A DNA stretch of 51,484 nucleotides from Prolixibacteraceae bacterium (GTDB taxonomy: Bacteria > Bacteroidota > Bacteroidia > Bacteroidales > Prolixibacteraceae), in NCBI GenBank assembly GCA_023228025.1, contig JALOCD010000016.1, forward strand, positions 1-51,484. The letters run 5' to 3'. Below the pieces are notes generated by a model that saw only the letters and a program-made list of their open reading frames with translations, ran no database searches and had not been told where the DNA came from. Every line of letters starts with the position of its first letter. Positions within the stretch are counted from its first letter, which is position 1. Of the stretch, positions 24,649 to 33,391 are shown one piece after another. Made by a program: the position numbers and the translations under genes.

Positions 24649-25479
24649 ATGAAGCTTACGCTCGGTTTCTCGACTTGTCCCAACGACACTTTTATCTTTG
24701 ATGCCATGGTCAACGGGAGAATCGACACGGAAGGGTTGCGTTTTGATCTTCATTTGGCCGATGTCGAGGAGTTAAACCAAATGGCCTTCTCGGCTGCTAT
24801 TCAAATCACCAAAGTAAGCTACCATGCCTTTGCCTATCTGTCTGAAGCCTACCAGCTATTGACCTCCGGAAGCGCTCTTGGTTTTGGGAATGGCCCATTG
24901 CTCATCAGCAAACACAAAATCTATCCCGATGAATTGCAAGACCTGAAAATTGCCATTCCCGGGAAATATACCACAGCCAACCTACTTCTTTCGTTGGCCT
25001 ATCCGCATCTGAAACAAAAAACAGAATACCTTTTTTCGGATATTGAAGAGGTCATCCTATCGGGGGAAGTTGATGCCGGTGTGATCATCCACGAAAATAG
25101 GTTTACCTACCGGGCAAAAGGGCTCAAAAAGATTGTTGATCTCGGTGCGCTTTGGGAAGAACAAAACGGATTGCCTATCCCGCTCGGAGGCATCATCATC
25201 CAAAGGAACATGCCCCTCGAGATTAGGCTTAAAGTGAACCGGATACTTAGGCGCAGCGTAGAATATGCGTTTCAAAACCCAAACGATTCGCTGCCTTATG
25301 TCAGGCAACATGCTCAATCCATGGATGATACGGTGATGAGAAACCATATTCAGTTGTACGTGAATGATTTCTCGATAGATCTTGGAGTCAAAGGGAGGGA
25401 AGCCATCACCACTCTTTACGAAAATGGCATCCAAAAACAACTTTTCCCGCCACTCCAACCCGACTGGTTTGTAGCATAA
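24649..25479 (+). CDS. mqnD: 1,4-dihydroxy-6-naphthoate synthase
   Basis: Last dedicated early enzyme of the futalosine menaquinone route; it turns cyclic dehypoxanthine futalosine into 1,4-dihydroxy-6-naphthoate. The 276-residue periplasmic-binding-protein fold starts LGFSTCPNDTFIFDAMVNG, contains the ITKVSYHAFAYL and GFGNGPLLIS blocks, then IPGKYTTANLLL and GVIIHENRFTY with the catalytic His. Paired with mqnB in an apparent operon. mqnA and mqnC are not in the window. Confidence 0.94.
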   Translation: MKLTLGFSTCPNDTFIFDAMVNGRIDTEGLRFDLHLADVEELNQMAFSAAIQITKVSYHAFAYLSEAYQLLTSGSALGFGNGPLLISKHKIYPDELQDLKIAIPGKYTTANLLLSLAYPHLKQKTEYLFSDIEEVILSGEVDAGVIIHENRFTYRAKGLKKIVDLGALWEEQNGLPIPLGGIIIQRNMPLEIRLKVNRILRRSVEYAFQNPNDSLPYVRQHAQSMDDTVMRNHIQLYVNDFSIDLGVKGREAITTLYENGIQKQLFPPLQPDWFVA

Positions 25480-25562
25480 CAACTATCCTTCCCGAAAATA
25501 TGATGCTTTGCACAAATCTGATTACTTTGACGTAATTTTACGCCTCGGAATCCTACAGGGAA

Positions 25563-26306
25563 ATGGAAAATTTGTTCAGACTCTACCGCGACAACATCAA
25601 TGGAATCATCGCCACGCTGGTCATTCACCTGGTAGTGATGGTTTGCCTGTTTTTTGCCGAGTTGAGAAACAACATGGATTTACCTGCCGACGCACTTTTC
25701 GTGGATTTGGTTCCTGAAGAGGTTAAATTGCCGAATCCTGATAAGGAGAAATTGGAGTTGGGCAATCAGTCCCTGGCTTTGAACGGTGGAAAATCAGGGG
25801 CCAATAACTCCAACAGGGCAGTCAATTTGGGTGATCAATCCGGTCGTACCTCCGGTGATCCTTTTTTTGACAAAGAGTACGCCAGGGAGGTAGCAGAGGC
25901 AAAAAAACTGGAAAGTGATGTAAATAAGAACCTTGCAAAGAAAATTCCTGTCATTGGCGATATCCCTATGCCGGTTGCCAGTACCGAGGGGATGACACGC
26001 GACGAGGTCAAACGCTCCACCTTCAAAGGAAAATCAAATATTCACTATCTACTTGGGAATCGCTATCATCTTCAATTGCCAATCCCGGTCTATTTGGCAC
26101 AAGGTGGCGGCGAGGTGGTTGTTGACATCGTGGTAAACAGAAACGGAGATGTCCTGTCGGCTACACCCAGGGTGCCGGTCAATCTGAATGATCCAACCAT
26201 CTTAGCCTATGCCAAACAGGCTGCGGAAAAGACCCTTTTCAATCCTTCTAGCAGCGCTCCCGAGAAAGAACGTGGCACCATTACCTATCTTTTTGTCGCG
26301 CAATAA
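25563..26306 (+). CDS. TonB-like energy transducer protein
   Basis: A 247-residue protein with a short cytoplasmic N-terminus, one transmembrane helix (about 16-36, IIATLVIHLVVMVCLFFAEL), an extended linker, and a C-terminal domain of TonB type (about 175-247) with GGEVVVDIVVNRNGDVLSA and the closing GTITYLFVAQ strand. TonB proteins pass proton-motive energy to outer-membrane transporters. No exbB/exbD lies nearby, and the linker lacks the usual proline-rich stretch, so it may be a specialised or structural relative. Confidence 0.75.
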   Translation: MENLFRLYRDNINGIIATLVIHLVVMVCLFFAELRNNMDLPADALFVDLVPEEVKLPNPDKEKLELGNQSLALNGGKSGANNSNRAVNLGDQSGRTSGDPFFDKEYAREVAEAKKLESDVNKNLAKKIPVIGDIPMPVASTEGMTRDEVKRSTFKGKSNIHYLLGNRYHLQLPIPVYLAQGGGEVVVDIVVNRNGDVLSATPRVPVNLNDPTILAYAKQAAEKTLFNPSSSAPEKERGTITYLFVAQ

Positions 26307-26448
26307 CGGCTTTCCAAGCAAATTTTAGCTTTTAAAAAAACATCTTTTAACTGAATACTGCAGGATTTGTTTGGATAATTCATCATCTTTGTTTGAGAAT
26401 TGAATTGAATACAAAATTCAATTTGATAATATTTAAATTTCAAAAACC

Positions 26449-26691
26449 ATGTCTGCAAAAATATTTTTGGTTGAAGGTATGAAATGCAAAAATTGCTCAT
26501 CCCATGTCGAAAAAGAGATCAAACAGATTCAAGGGATCAAAGATGTTGAAGCCGACTTTACCACCGGTCAAGTGAGCGTAAAAGGAGACCATGTCAATGA
26601 AGAGATGATCAAATTGGCGGTCGAAAAGGCCGGATACCGCTTCAAGGGTGCGACAAAATCGTCACCCGGATCAGACTTGTGGTTGAGCTGA
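26449..26691 (+). CDS. Heavy-metal-associated (HMA) domain protein
   Basis: An 80-residue single HMA domain of the copper-chaperone or mercury-binding type. The metal-binding CxxC is in GMKCKNCSSHVEKEI (Cys17 and Cys20 region), and the fold continues with ADFTTGQVSVKGDHV and KLAVEKAGYRF. The basic residues around the loop fit transfer to a P-type ATPase, but no such pump is in the window. It stands alone between the TonB-like gene and clpB. Confidence 0.88.
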   Translation: MSAKIFLVEGMKCKNCSSHVEKEIKQIQGIKDVEADFTTGQVSVKGDHVNEEMIKLAVEKAGYRFKGATKSSPGSDLWLS

Positions 26692-26842
26692 AAATATTGC
26701 CATTTTGGCGGTTTTCAATTTCACAAACCTGACATTATTGCCTCTTTATCAGTACATTGATATCAAATTGTCCCTGTTTCTTGTTTGGCCAATGATTTGA
26801 TTGTAGCTATTGCAATCGATAGAAAACATTAAAAAACAAGAT

Positions 26843-29428
26843 ATGAACTTCAACAATTTTACCATCAAAGCACAGGAGGCGGTTCAACAAGCCATCCAGA
26901 TTACTACGGGCAACAACCAGCAGTCGGTCGAAACTGCGCACCTGATGAAGGGTTTGCTATCTGAAGCGGAGAGCATCACTGCTTTTCTTCTCCAAAAGAC
27001 AGGTGTCAATGTCGCCTATTTCACCAAAGAACTTGACCATATCATCAATGGTTTTCCCAAAGTTACCGGGGGTGAACCATTTCTCTCGACTGCAGCCAAT
27101 ACGACAGTCCAGAAAGCAATTGCCCTTTCCCAAAAGATGGGGGATAAGTTTGTTTCCGTCGAACATCTGCTTTTGGCTTTGCTTGAAACCGGCGATGTCG
27201 TTAGCAAACTGATGAAAGAGCAGGGTGTCGACAGAAAAGGTCTGGAGGTTGCCATTCGTGAATTGAGAAAAGGCTCAAAGGTGGAAAGCCAAACCGCAGA
27301 GGATACTTTCAACTCCCTCAACCGTTTTGCCGTCAACCTTAACGATGCGGCCCGTTCGGGCAAATTAGATCCGGTAATCGGCCGTGATGAAGAGATCCGT
27401 AGGGTTTTGCAAATCCTATCACGCAGAACTAAAAATAATCCAATCCTGGTTGGAGAGCCGGGCACCGGTAAGACCGCAATCGCGGAAGGCTTGGCCCAAA
27501 GAATTGTTCGTGGTGATGTGCCCGAAAATCTGCAAAGCAAGCAGATCTTCTCCCTGGATATGGGTGCATTGATTGCCGGAGCCAAATACAAAGGAGAATT
27601 TGAAGAACGCCTAAAATCTGTCATTCAGGAAGTTGTACAGGCAGAGGGCGAAGTGATTCTCTTTATCGACGAGATTCACACCCTGGTAGGCGCTGGCAAA
27701 AGTGAGGGTTCCATGGACGCGGCAAACATTCTCAAACCCGCCCTGGCACGGGGCGACTTGCGTGCCGTAGGAGCCACTACACTTGGTGAATACCAAAAAT
27801 ATTTCGAGAAAGACAAAGCGCTGGAGCGTCGTTTCCAACTGGTGATGGTGGACGAACCGGATACCCAATCGGCTATTTCTATCCTTCGCGGATTGAAAGA
27901 ACGGTATGAAAATCACCACAAGGTGCGGATCAAAGACGATGCCATCATCGCCGCAGTTGAATTGTCGCAACGCTACATCACCGACCGGTTTTTGCCCGAC
28001 AAGGCCATCGACCTGATGGATGAAGCTGCCGCCAAACTGCGGATGGAGATGAATTCATTACCTGAAGAACTTGACGAAATTGAACGCAAGCTGACGCAAC
28101 TCGAGATCGAGCGGGCGGCCATTCAACGCGAAAATGACAAAAGCAAGCTTTCTCGTTTGGAGGAGGAGATTGCCAACCTCAAGGAGGAGCAGAAAAAATT
28201 CAGGGCTACCTGGCAGGCCGAAAAAGAACTTATCGAAGCCATTCAGTCAAAGAAACAGGAGATTGAGGAGTTGAAACTCCTTGCTGAACAGGCCGAACGT
28301 CAAGGCGATTACGGGCAGGTTGCTGAGATCCGTTATGGCAAAATCAAAGAAGCCGAAACTGCCATAACCAGATTGCAGGAACAACTAAAAGTGAAACAAA
28401 GTACCCAATCGCTTATCAAAGAAGAGGTGGATGCAGAAGATATTGCCGTAGTAGTGGCCCGCTGGACAGGAATTCCGGTATCCAGAATGTTGCAGAGCGA
28501 GCGGGAAAAACTGATCCATTTGGAGGATGAGTTGCACAAAAGAGTAATCGGTCAAAATGAGGCAATCGCGGCAGTTTCGGATGCCGTCCGGCGCTCAAGG
28601 GCCGGCTTGCAGGATGAGAAACGGCCAATCGGCTCCTTTATCTTTCTGGGAACCACCGGTGTGGGCAAGACAGAACTGGCCAAAGCGCTGGCAGAATACC
28701 TCTTCGACGATGAGAACATGCTTACCAGGATCGATATGTCTGAATACCAGGAGAAATTTTCAGTGACCAGACTGATAGGATCGCCTCCGGGATATGTTGG
28801 TTACGACGAAGGCGGCCAACTAACGGAAGCCGTACGCAGAAAACCATACTCAGTACTGCTGTTCGACGAAATTGAGAAGGCCCATCCCGATGTTTTCAAT
28901 GTACTGCTGCAGGTACTGGACGACGGCAGGCTCACCGACAACAAAGGGAGGACGGTCAACTTCAAAAACACCATCATCATCATGACCTCCAACCTTGGAT
29001 CCCACCTGATCCGCGAACGGTCTGAACAGATGACGGATTTAAACCGGAGAGAGGCAATGGAAGATCTTCAGGGTGAGCTGATGGATCTCTTAAAACAGAC
29101 CATACGGCCTGAGTTCCTCAACCGGATTGACGAAGTGATTGTATTTGCACCTTTGAACAGGGAGGAGATCCGCCAGATTGTCAAGTTACAATTTGAAATG
29201 GTCGTTGAACGGCTCGCTAAAAGCGGTTACCATGCAAGACTGACCGAAACTGCCATTGATTGGATGGCTGAGACTGGTTATGACCCGCAATTCGGAGCAC
29301 GCCCGGTTAAAAGGATGATGCAGAAATATTTGCTCAACGATTTGTCAAAAGAGATTCTTGCCGGCAACATTAAGAAAGAGGGGGAGATCGTGATTGACAC
29401 TGAGAATAATCATCTGGTGTTTAGGTAA
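26843..29428 (+). CDS. clpB: Disaggregase chaperone ClpB
   Basis: Hexameric AAA+ chaperone that extracts proteins from aggregates together with DnaK. Translation from the ATG at 26843 (MNFNNFTIKAQEAVQ) gives 861 residues. It has the N-domain, NBD1 with Walker A GEPGTGKTA (about 204-212), a coiled-coil middle domain (about 395-515), and NBD2 with GTTGVGKTE and sensor regions up to FGARPVKRMMQKYLLNDLSKEIL. The coiled coil identifies ClpB rather than ClpA or ClpC. The frame is open 11 codons upstream from a TTG that homologues lack. No heat-shock operator is obvious. Confidence 0.95.
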   Translation: MNFNNFTIKAQEAVQQAIQITTGNNQQSVETAHLMKGLLSEAESITAFLLQKTGVNVAYFTKELDHIINGFPKVTGGEPFLSTAANTTVQKAIALSQKMGDKFVSVEHLLLALLETGDVVSKLMKEQGVDRKGLEVAIRELRKGSKVESQTAEDTFNSLNRFAVNLNDAARSGKLDPVIGRDEEIRRVLQILSRRTKNNPILVGEPGTGKTAIAEGLAQRIVRGDVPENLQSKQIFSLDMGALIAGAKYKGEFEERLKSVIQEVVQAEGEVILFIDEIHTLVGAGKSEGSMDAANILKPALARGDLRAVGATTLGEYQKYFEKDKALERRFQLVMVDEPDTQSAISILRGLKERYENHHKVRIKDDAIIAAVELSQRYITDRFLPDKAIDLMDEAAAKLRMEMNSLPEELDEIERKLTQLEIERAAIQRENDKSKLSRLEEEIANLKEEQKKFRATWQAEKELIEAIQSKKQEIEELKLLAEQAERQGDYGQVAEIRYGKIKEAETAITRLQEQLKVKQSTQSLIKEEVDAEDIAVVVARWTGIPVSRMLQSEREKLIHLEDELHKRVIGQNEAIAAVSDAVRRSRAGLQDEKRPIGSFIFLGTTGVGKTELAKALAEYLFDDENMLTRIDMSEYQEKFSVTRLIGSPPGYVGYDEGGQLTEAVRRKPYSVLLFDEIEKAHPDVFNVLLQVLDDGRLTDNKGRTVNFKNTIIIMTSNLGSHLIRERSEQMTDLNRREAMEDLQGELMDLLKQTIRPEFLNRIDEVIVFAPLNREEIRQIVKLQFEMVVERLAKSGYHARLTETAIDWMAETGYDPQFGARPVKRMMQKYLLNDLSKEILAGNIKKEGEIVIDTENNHLVFR

Positions 29429-29454
29429 ATATAAAGTATTACTATCTGTCGGAG

Positions 29455-29720
<266 letters not shown>

Positions 29721-29823
29721 CGAGGGTGAGATCAAACGCCAGTCTCAGAGCGAAGTGGTACCCTGAGTGAAGTCGAAGGGCCTAGGGACGAAGAGGGGCA
29801 AAGCGACTCCTTTTTTGCACTGT

Positions 29824-29964
29824 AATCCCGTTAGGGACGACCAGTTTTGTAGCCCGGGGTAAAGCGACGAAGGAGCGACACCCCGGGTTAGGAATGCCGG
29901 AAATGAAACCGTCTGCGAGCATATCTTCAAAAATGAGATATTCTCAGTTTCAGACGGAATGAGT
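29824..29964 (+). repeat. Three-hairpin interspersed repeat, copy D
   Basis: The first hairpin is TCCC-GTTA-GGGA (29826-29837), different in sequence from copies A-C but in the same place. The second stem is CCCGGGGT/ACCCCGGG (29853-29860 with 29880-29887), and the third CCGTCTG/CAGACGG (29909-29915 with 29951-29957), with an extra inner ATATCT/AGATAT pair. Confidence 0.85.
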
Positions 29965-30016
29965 GAATCCTGTAAGTTGTTAAAGGAATGAGTTGATAAA
30001 GAAATAGAGTGACAGA

Positions 30017-30139
30017 ATGACGGGAAGAAGCATCGGTCCCCGAACGACGTCAAGGGGTACAGAGAAATTGCAGGAAGAATTGAAACAGGGCAACGGAGAG
30101 CTTGTCGGGGCTACCTGTGTAGAAGGTAAAATCACTTGA
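30017..30139 (+). pseudogene. Possible 3' remnant of a lost gene
   Basis: A 40-codon frame whose last 25 residues (KLQEELKQGNGELVGATCVE onward) look protein-like, unlike the repeat translations around it. It ends inside a well-formed terminator hairpin. The part before about 30055 is repeat-like. I read it as the tail of a gene whose body was replaced by repeats; chance cannot be excluded and I do not recognise the family. Confidence 0.3.
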
Positions 30140-30164
30140 CCATAAACAGTCAGGTGATTTTTTT
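30128..30164 (+). terminator. Rho-independent terminator with no intact gene in front
   Basis: AAATCACTTGAC pairs with GTCAGGTGATTT over 12 bp (one G-U) around an 8-nt loop and is followed by a T run. The nearest intact upstream gene, clpB, ends 700 bp away, so it may serve the remnant ORF or an unannotated RNA. Confidence 0.75.
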
Positions 30165-30254
30165 CTTAATTTTATTTGAGATAATTTGGCTTTTTTGAAT
30201 CGCCATTAGTAGGAATGGTGTAAGGACCAATAACTGATTAATCAATTACATAAT

Positions 30255-32537
30255 ATGAAAACCAACCTGATCCTTCTTGCCGGGATATTTCTTTGTTCAT
30301 CCCTGGCAATTTCAAATCCCGACCGGAACCAGAAACACAATCTTTCGTTTCAAGCGCTTTCCGCTACATGGGACGAAGCGATCCCTCTTGGTAATGGCAT
30401 GGTTGGCAGCCTTGTATGGCAAAAAAACGACAAACTTCGCTTTTCACTCGACCGTGCTGATCTGTGGGACCTACGCCCGATGGCCAACATCGATTTCAAC
30501 AAATGGAAATTTAAGGACGTTTACCTGCACTGGAAAGAAGATCAATACAAGGAGGTTCAACAGGTATTTGATGAGCCTTACGATCGTTCGCCCGCTCCTT
30601 CCAAAATCCCGGCAGGTGCGATCGAATTTGATGTTAAGGCGCTTGGAAAAGTAAAATCCGTTACCCTGGATGTTGAGAAAGCGATCTGTACCGTCGTTTG
30701 GTACAATGGCGCCAGGCTCACTACTTTTGTCCATGCGGAAAAACCTGTCGGATGGTACAAATTCGAAAATCTTTCCGCTCCGGTGGAGGTTACCTTAATC
30801 CCTCCTGCCTACAACCGGGCAGGAGATGGCAAGCGGGTGGACCAGTCGATGAGTGATCTGGATAAGCTGGGCTATCCGCAGGGTAAAATTGTTGTTGAGA
30901 AAAACAGGATTACTTACGATCAAAAAGGATGGGGCGAATTTTCCTACCAAATCAGCACCCAATTTGAAACGGGAAAAAGTTCGGAAACCGGCTGTTGGTC
31001 CATATCCACGGCTAACAAAGGATGGTATGTGAAACCAAAAGCTGAACTCGTAGTCGCCAATGAGTTGAAGGTTGGATATCACAAGTCTTTGGTTGAGCAC
31101 AACTCCTGGTGGTCAAAATACTGGGCCCAATCGGCCATTGCTATCCCGGACAAGGTACTCGAAAAACAATATTACCTCGAGATGTACAAATTTGGCTCCG
31201 CTGCCCGACCTGATGCTCCACCCATTTCGTTGCAGGCAGTCTGGACTGCAGACAATGGCAAACTCCCTCCCTGGAAAGGCGATTTCCATCACGACTTAAA
31301 TACCCAGTTGAGTTACTGGCCCTCCTATGCCGGAAATCAACTCAACCTGGAGGAGGGCTTCCTGAATTGGCTCTGGAAATTGCGTCCGACTTTCAAAAAA
31401 TATACCAAAGACTATTTTGGAACAGATGGAATGAATGTCCCCGGGGTCACCACGCTGGAAGGCGAACCCATGGGAGGCTGGATCCAATATTCGTTCGGAC
31501 AATCTGTTGGGGCATGGTTGAGCCAACATTTTTACCTTCATTGGAGATACTCGATGGACCACGAATTTCTGAAGCAAAAGGCTTACCCATGGATCAAAGA
31601 TGTGGCCCAGTTTCTGAATGAAATAGCCATCAAAACTGCCGATGGAAAAAGAAAGCTGCAAATCAGTTCCAGTCCCGAAATCTATAACAATTCGAGAAAG
31701 GCCTGGTTTGCCGAAACCACCAATTTTGATCTGGCCCTAATCCGCTGGACATATGAAAAAGCAGGGGAATTGGCTACCGAACTTGGGTTACCCGATGAAG
31801 CCAAAAATTGGAATCGAATTCTTTCGGAATGGCCGGAGTTGGCAGTTGACAACAATTCAGGGTTTCTGTTTGCCTCTGGATTCCCATTCAACGAATCGCA
31901 CCGCCATTTTTCACACCTGATGGCCTTTCATCCGTTGGGAATGGTTGATGTGTCGAATGGAGAAAGGGACAAGCTGATCATTAAGCATACGCTTGAAAAC
32001 CTCGTCAAAACCACCCCGGACTACTGGTGCGGTTATTCCTATAGCTGGTTGGGCAATTTGTATGCCAGGGCTTTGGATGGGGAAAAAGCAGCTGAAACAC
32101 TGCGGATTTTTTCTGAAAATTTCTGTCTGCCTAATAGTTTTCATGTCAATGGGGAGCAGCATAACAAAGGATATTCGAAAATGAAATACCGTCCCTTTAC
32201 GCTGGAAGGAAATTTTGCCTTTGCATCTGGCATCCAGGAAATGCTGCTGCAAAGCCACACCAATGTGGTGCATATTTTTCCTGCCATACCGGCCTCCTGG
32301 ACAAACGCCAAATTTGAAAAGCTAAGGGCCCAGGGAGCTATCCTTATTTCCGCCGAAAAAAAGAATGGGAAGGTGACCAACGTAGAGCTCTTTTCCGAAA
32401 AAGGGGGTAAATTGCGCCTCGAAAATCCCTTTGGTTCATCGGGCTTCGAAGATGACATGAAGTATCGAAAAGAAGGAAATGTCCTGATATTCGATTTGAA
32501 ACCCGGGGAAAAAGTGAATCTAAAATCCAGGAATTGA
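30255..32537 (+). CDS. GH95-like glycoside hydrolase, exported
   Basis: A 760-residue protein with a signal peptide (about 1-20), an N-terminal beta domain (PLGNGMVGSLVW), an (alpha/alpha)6 barrel and a C-terminal beta domain ending in LKPGEKVNL. It resembles family GH95 alpha-L-fucosidases and galactosidases: HDLNTQLSYWPS, SSSPEIYNN (Glu475, likely acid), ESHRHFSHLM (about 547-556) and GNFAFASGIQEMLLQS. Against the classical GH95 motifs NINT and IDGNFG, this protein has DLNT (Asp347) and LEGNFA (Glu651), so two catalytic-site positions differ. Substrate may therefore not be fucose. It is not in a typical polysaccharide locus; the next gene follows after one base. Confidence 0.8.
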   Translation: MKTNLILLAGIFLCSSLAISNPDRNQKHNLSFQALSATWDEAIPLGNGMVGSLVWQKNDKLRFSLDRADLWDLRPMANIDFNKWKFKDVYLHWKEDQYKEVQQVFDEPYDRSPAPSKIPAGAIEFDVKALGKVKSVTLDVEKAICTVVWYNGARLTTFVHAEKPVGWYKFENLSAPVEVTLIPPAYNRAGDGKRVDQSMSDLDKLGYPQGKIVVEKNRITYDQKGWGEFSYQISTQFETGKSSETGCWSISTANKGWYVKPKAELVVANELKVGYHKSLVEHNSWWSKYWAQSAIAIPDKVLEKQYYLEMYKFGSAARPDAPPISLQAVWTADNGKLPPWKGDFHHDLNTQLSYWPSYAGNQLNLEEGFLNWLWKLRPTFKKYTKDYFGTDGMNVPGVTTLEGEPMGGWIQYSFGQSVGAWLSQHFYLHWRYSMDHEFLKQKAYPWIKDVAQFLNEIAIKTADGKRKLQISSSPEIYNNSRKAWFAETTNFDLALIRWTYEKAGELATELGLPDEAKNWNRILSEWPELAVDNNSGFLFASGFPFNESHRHFSHLMAFHPLGMVDVSNGERDKLIIKHTLENLVKTTPDYWCGYSYSWLGNLYARALDGEKAAETLRIFSENFCLPNSFHVNGEQHNKGYSKMKYRPFTLEGNFAFASGIQEMLLQSHTNVVHIFPAIPASWTNAKFEKLRAQGAILISAEKKNGKVTNVELFSEKGGKLRLENPFGSSGFEDDMKYRKEGNVLIFDLKPGEKVNLKSRN

Positions 32538-32538
32538 A

Positions 32539-33300
32539 ATGATCGAAATTTGTGCTTTGGCATCGGGAAGTAATGGAAATTGCTACTACATAGGAAATCA
32601 GGAAGAGGCGGTATTGGTAGATGTTGGTCTCTCTTTCAAACAAATACTTGGGAGATTGAATACCAAAGCTATTGATCCCAAAAAAATTAAGGCCATTTTC
32701 ATCACCCATGAACATGGCGACCATGTACGTGGAGCCAGGGTCACAGGCAAAAAATTGGATGTCCCGGTTTACATGACAGAGGGGACATACAAAGCGGCAT
32801 TTCGAACCTGGAAACCCCTCTCCTATCTTGCTGTTCGGGATAATGATCCGGTAAAGATTGGGTCCCTGACCATTTACCCTGTTTTGAAAAACCACGATGC
32901 GGCAGAACCCACCTCATTCCGGGTCGAAGCCAATGGCTTTAACATTGGGGTTTTCACGGATATTGGCTCACCATGCGACAACGTTAAAAACCACTTAAAG
33001 CAATGCCATGCGCTCTTTTTAGAGACAAATTACGACTCCCAAATGTTAAAAGATGGACCTTATCCCTACCATCTCAAAGTTAGGATAGACTCCACAGTTG
33101 GCCACCTTTCCAACCTGCAGGCTTTCGAATTATTGAATGAACATGCACACTCCGAATTAAAATGTGTCTTTCTCAGCCACCTCTCGGCCGAAAACAACAG
33201 GCCCGAGTTGGCTTTAAACGAGTTCAAATCCCTGTCAGATAAATACCAGATCAAACTAACTGACAGGTTTGCTGCTGGCGAGATTTTTATTTTGGAATAG
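32539..33300 (+). CDS. MBL-fold metallo-hydrolase, YycJ/WalJ-like
   Basis: A 253-residue metallo-beta-lactamase fold protein. It has LASGSNGNCYYI at the start, the metal motif THEHGDH, a further metal histidine in KNHDAAEPTSF, and LSHLSAENNRPELA near the end. Relatives include YycJ/WalJ, thought to act as a 5'-3' DNA exonuclease. The ATG is one base after the stop codon of the glycosidase gene, so the two are translationally linked although the functions look unrelated. Confidence 0.88.
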   Translation: MIEICALASGSNGNCYYIGNQEEAVLVDVGLSFKQILGRLNTKAIDPKKIKAIFITHEHGDHVRGARVTGKKLDVPVYMTEGTYKAAFRTWKPLSYLAVRDNDPVKIGSLTIYPVLKNHDAAEPTSFRVEANGFNIGVFTDIGSPCDNVKNHLKQCHALFLETNYDSQMLKDGPYPYHLKVRIDSTVGHLSNLQAFELLNEHAHSELKCVFLSHLSAENNRPELALNEFKSLSDKYQIKLTDRFAAGEIFILE

Positions 33301-33391
33301 GTTACATAGAGAAGCACAACCCTGTCTTATATTCTTTTTTCTGCCCTAAAAAAATTGTACCTTTTCCATCTAAACAACAAACCCATTCGAA

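Noticed and set aside
26810..26842. TTG start for clpB
   Set aside because: The 11 extra residues are not part of ClpB; the ATG at 26843 matches the family start.
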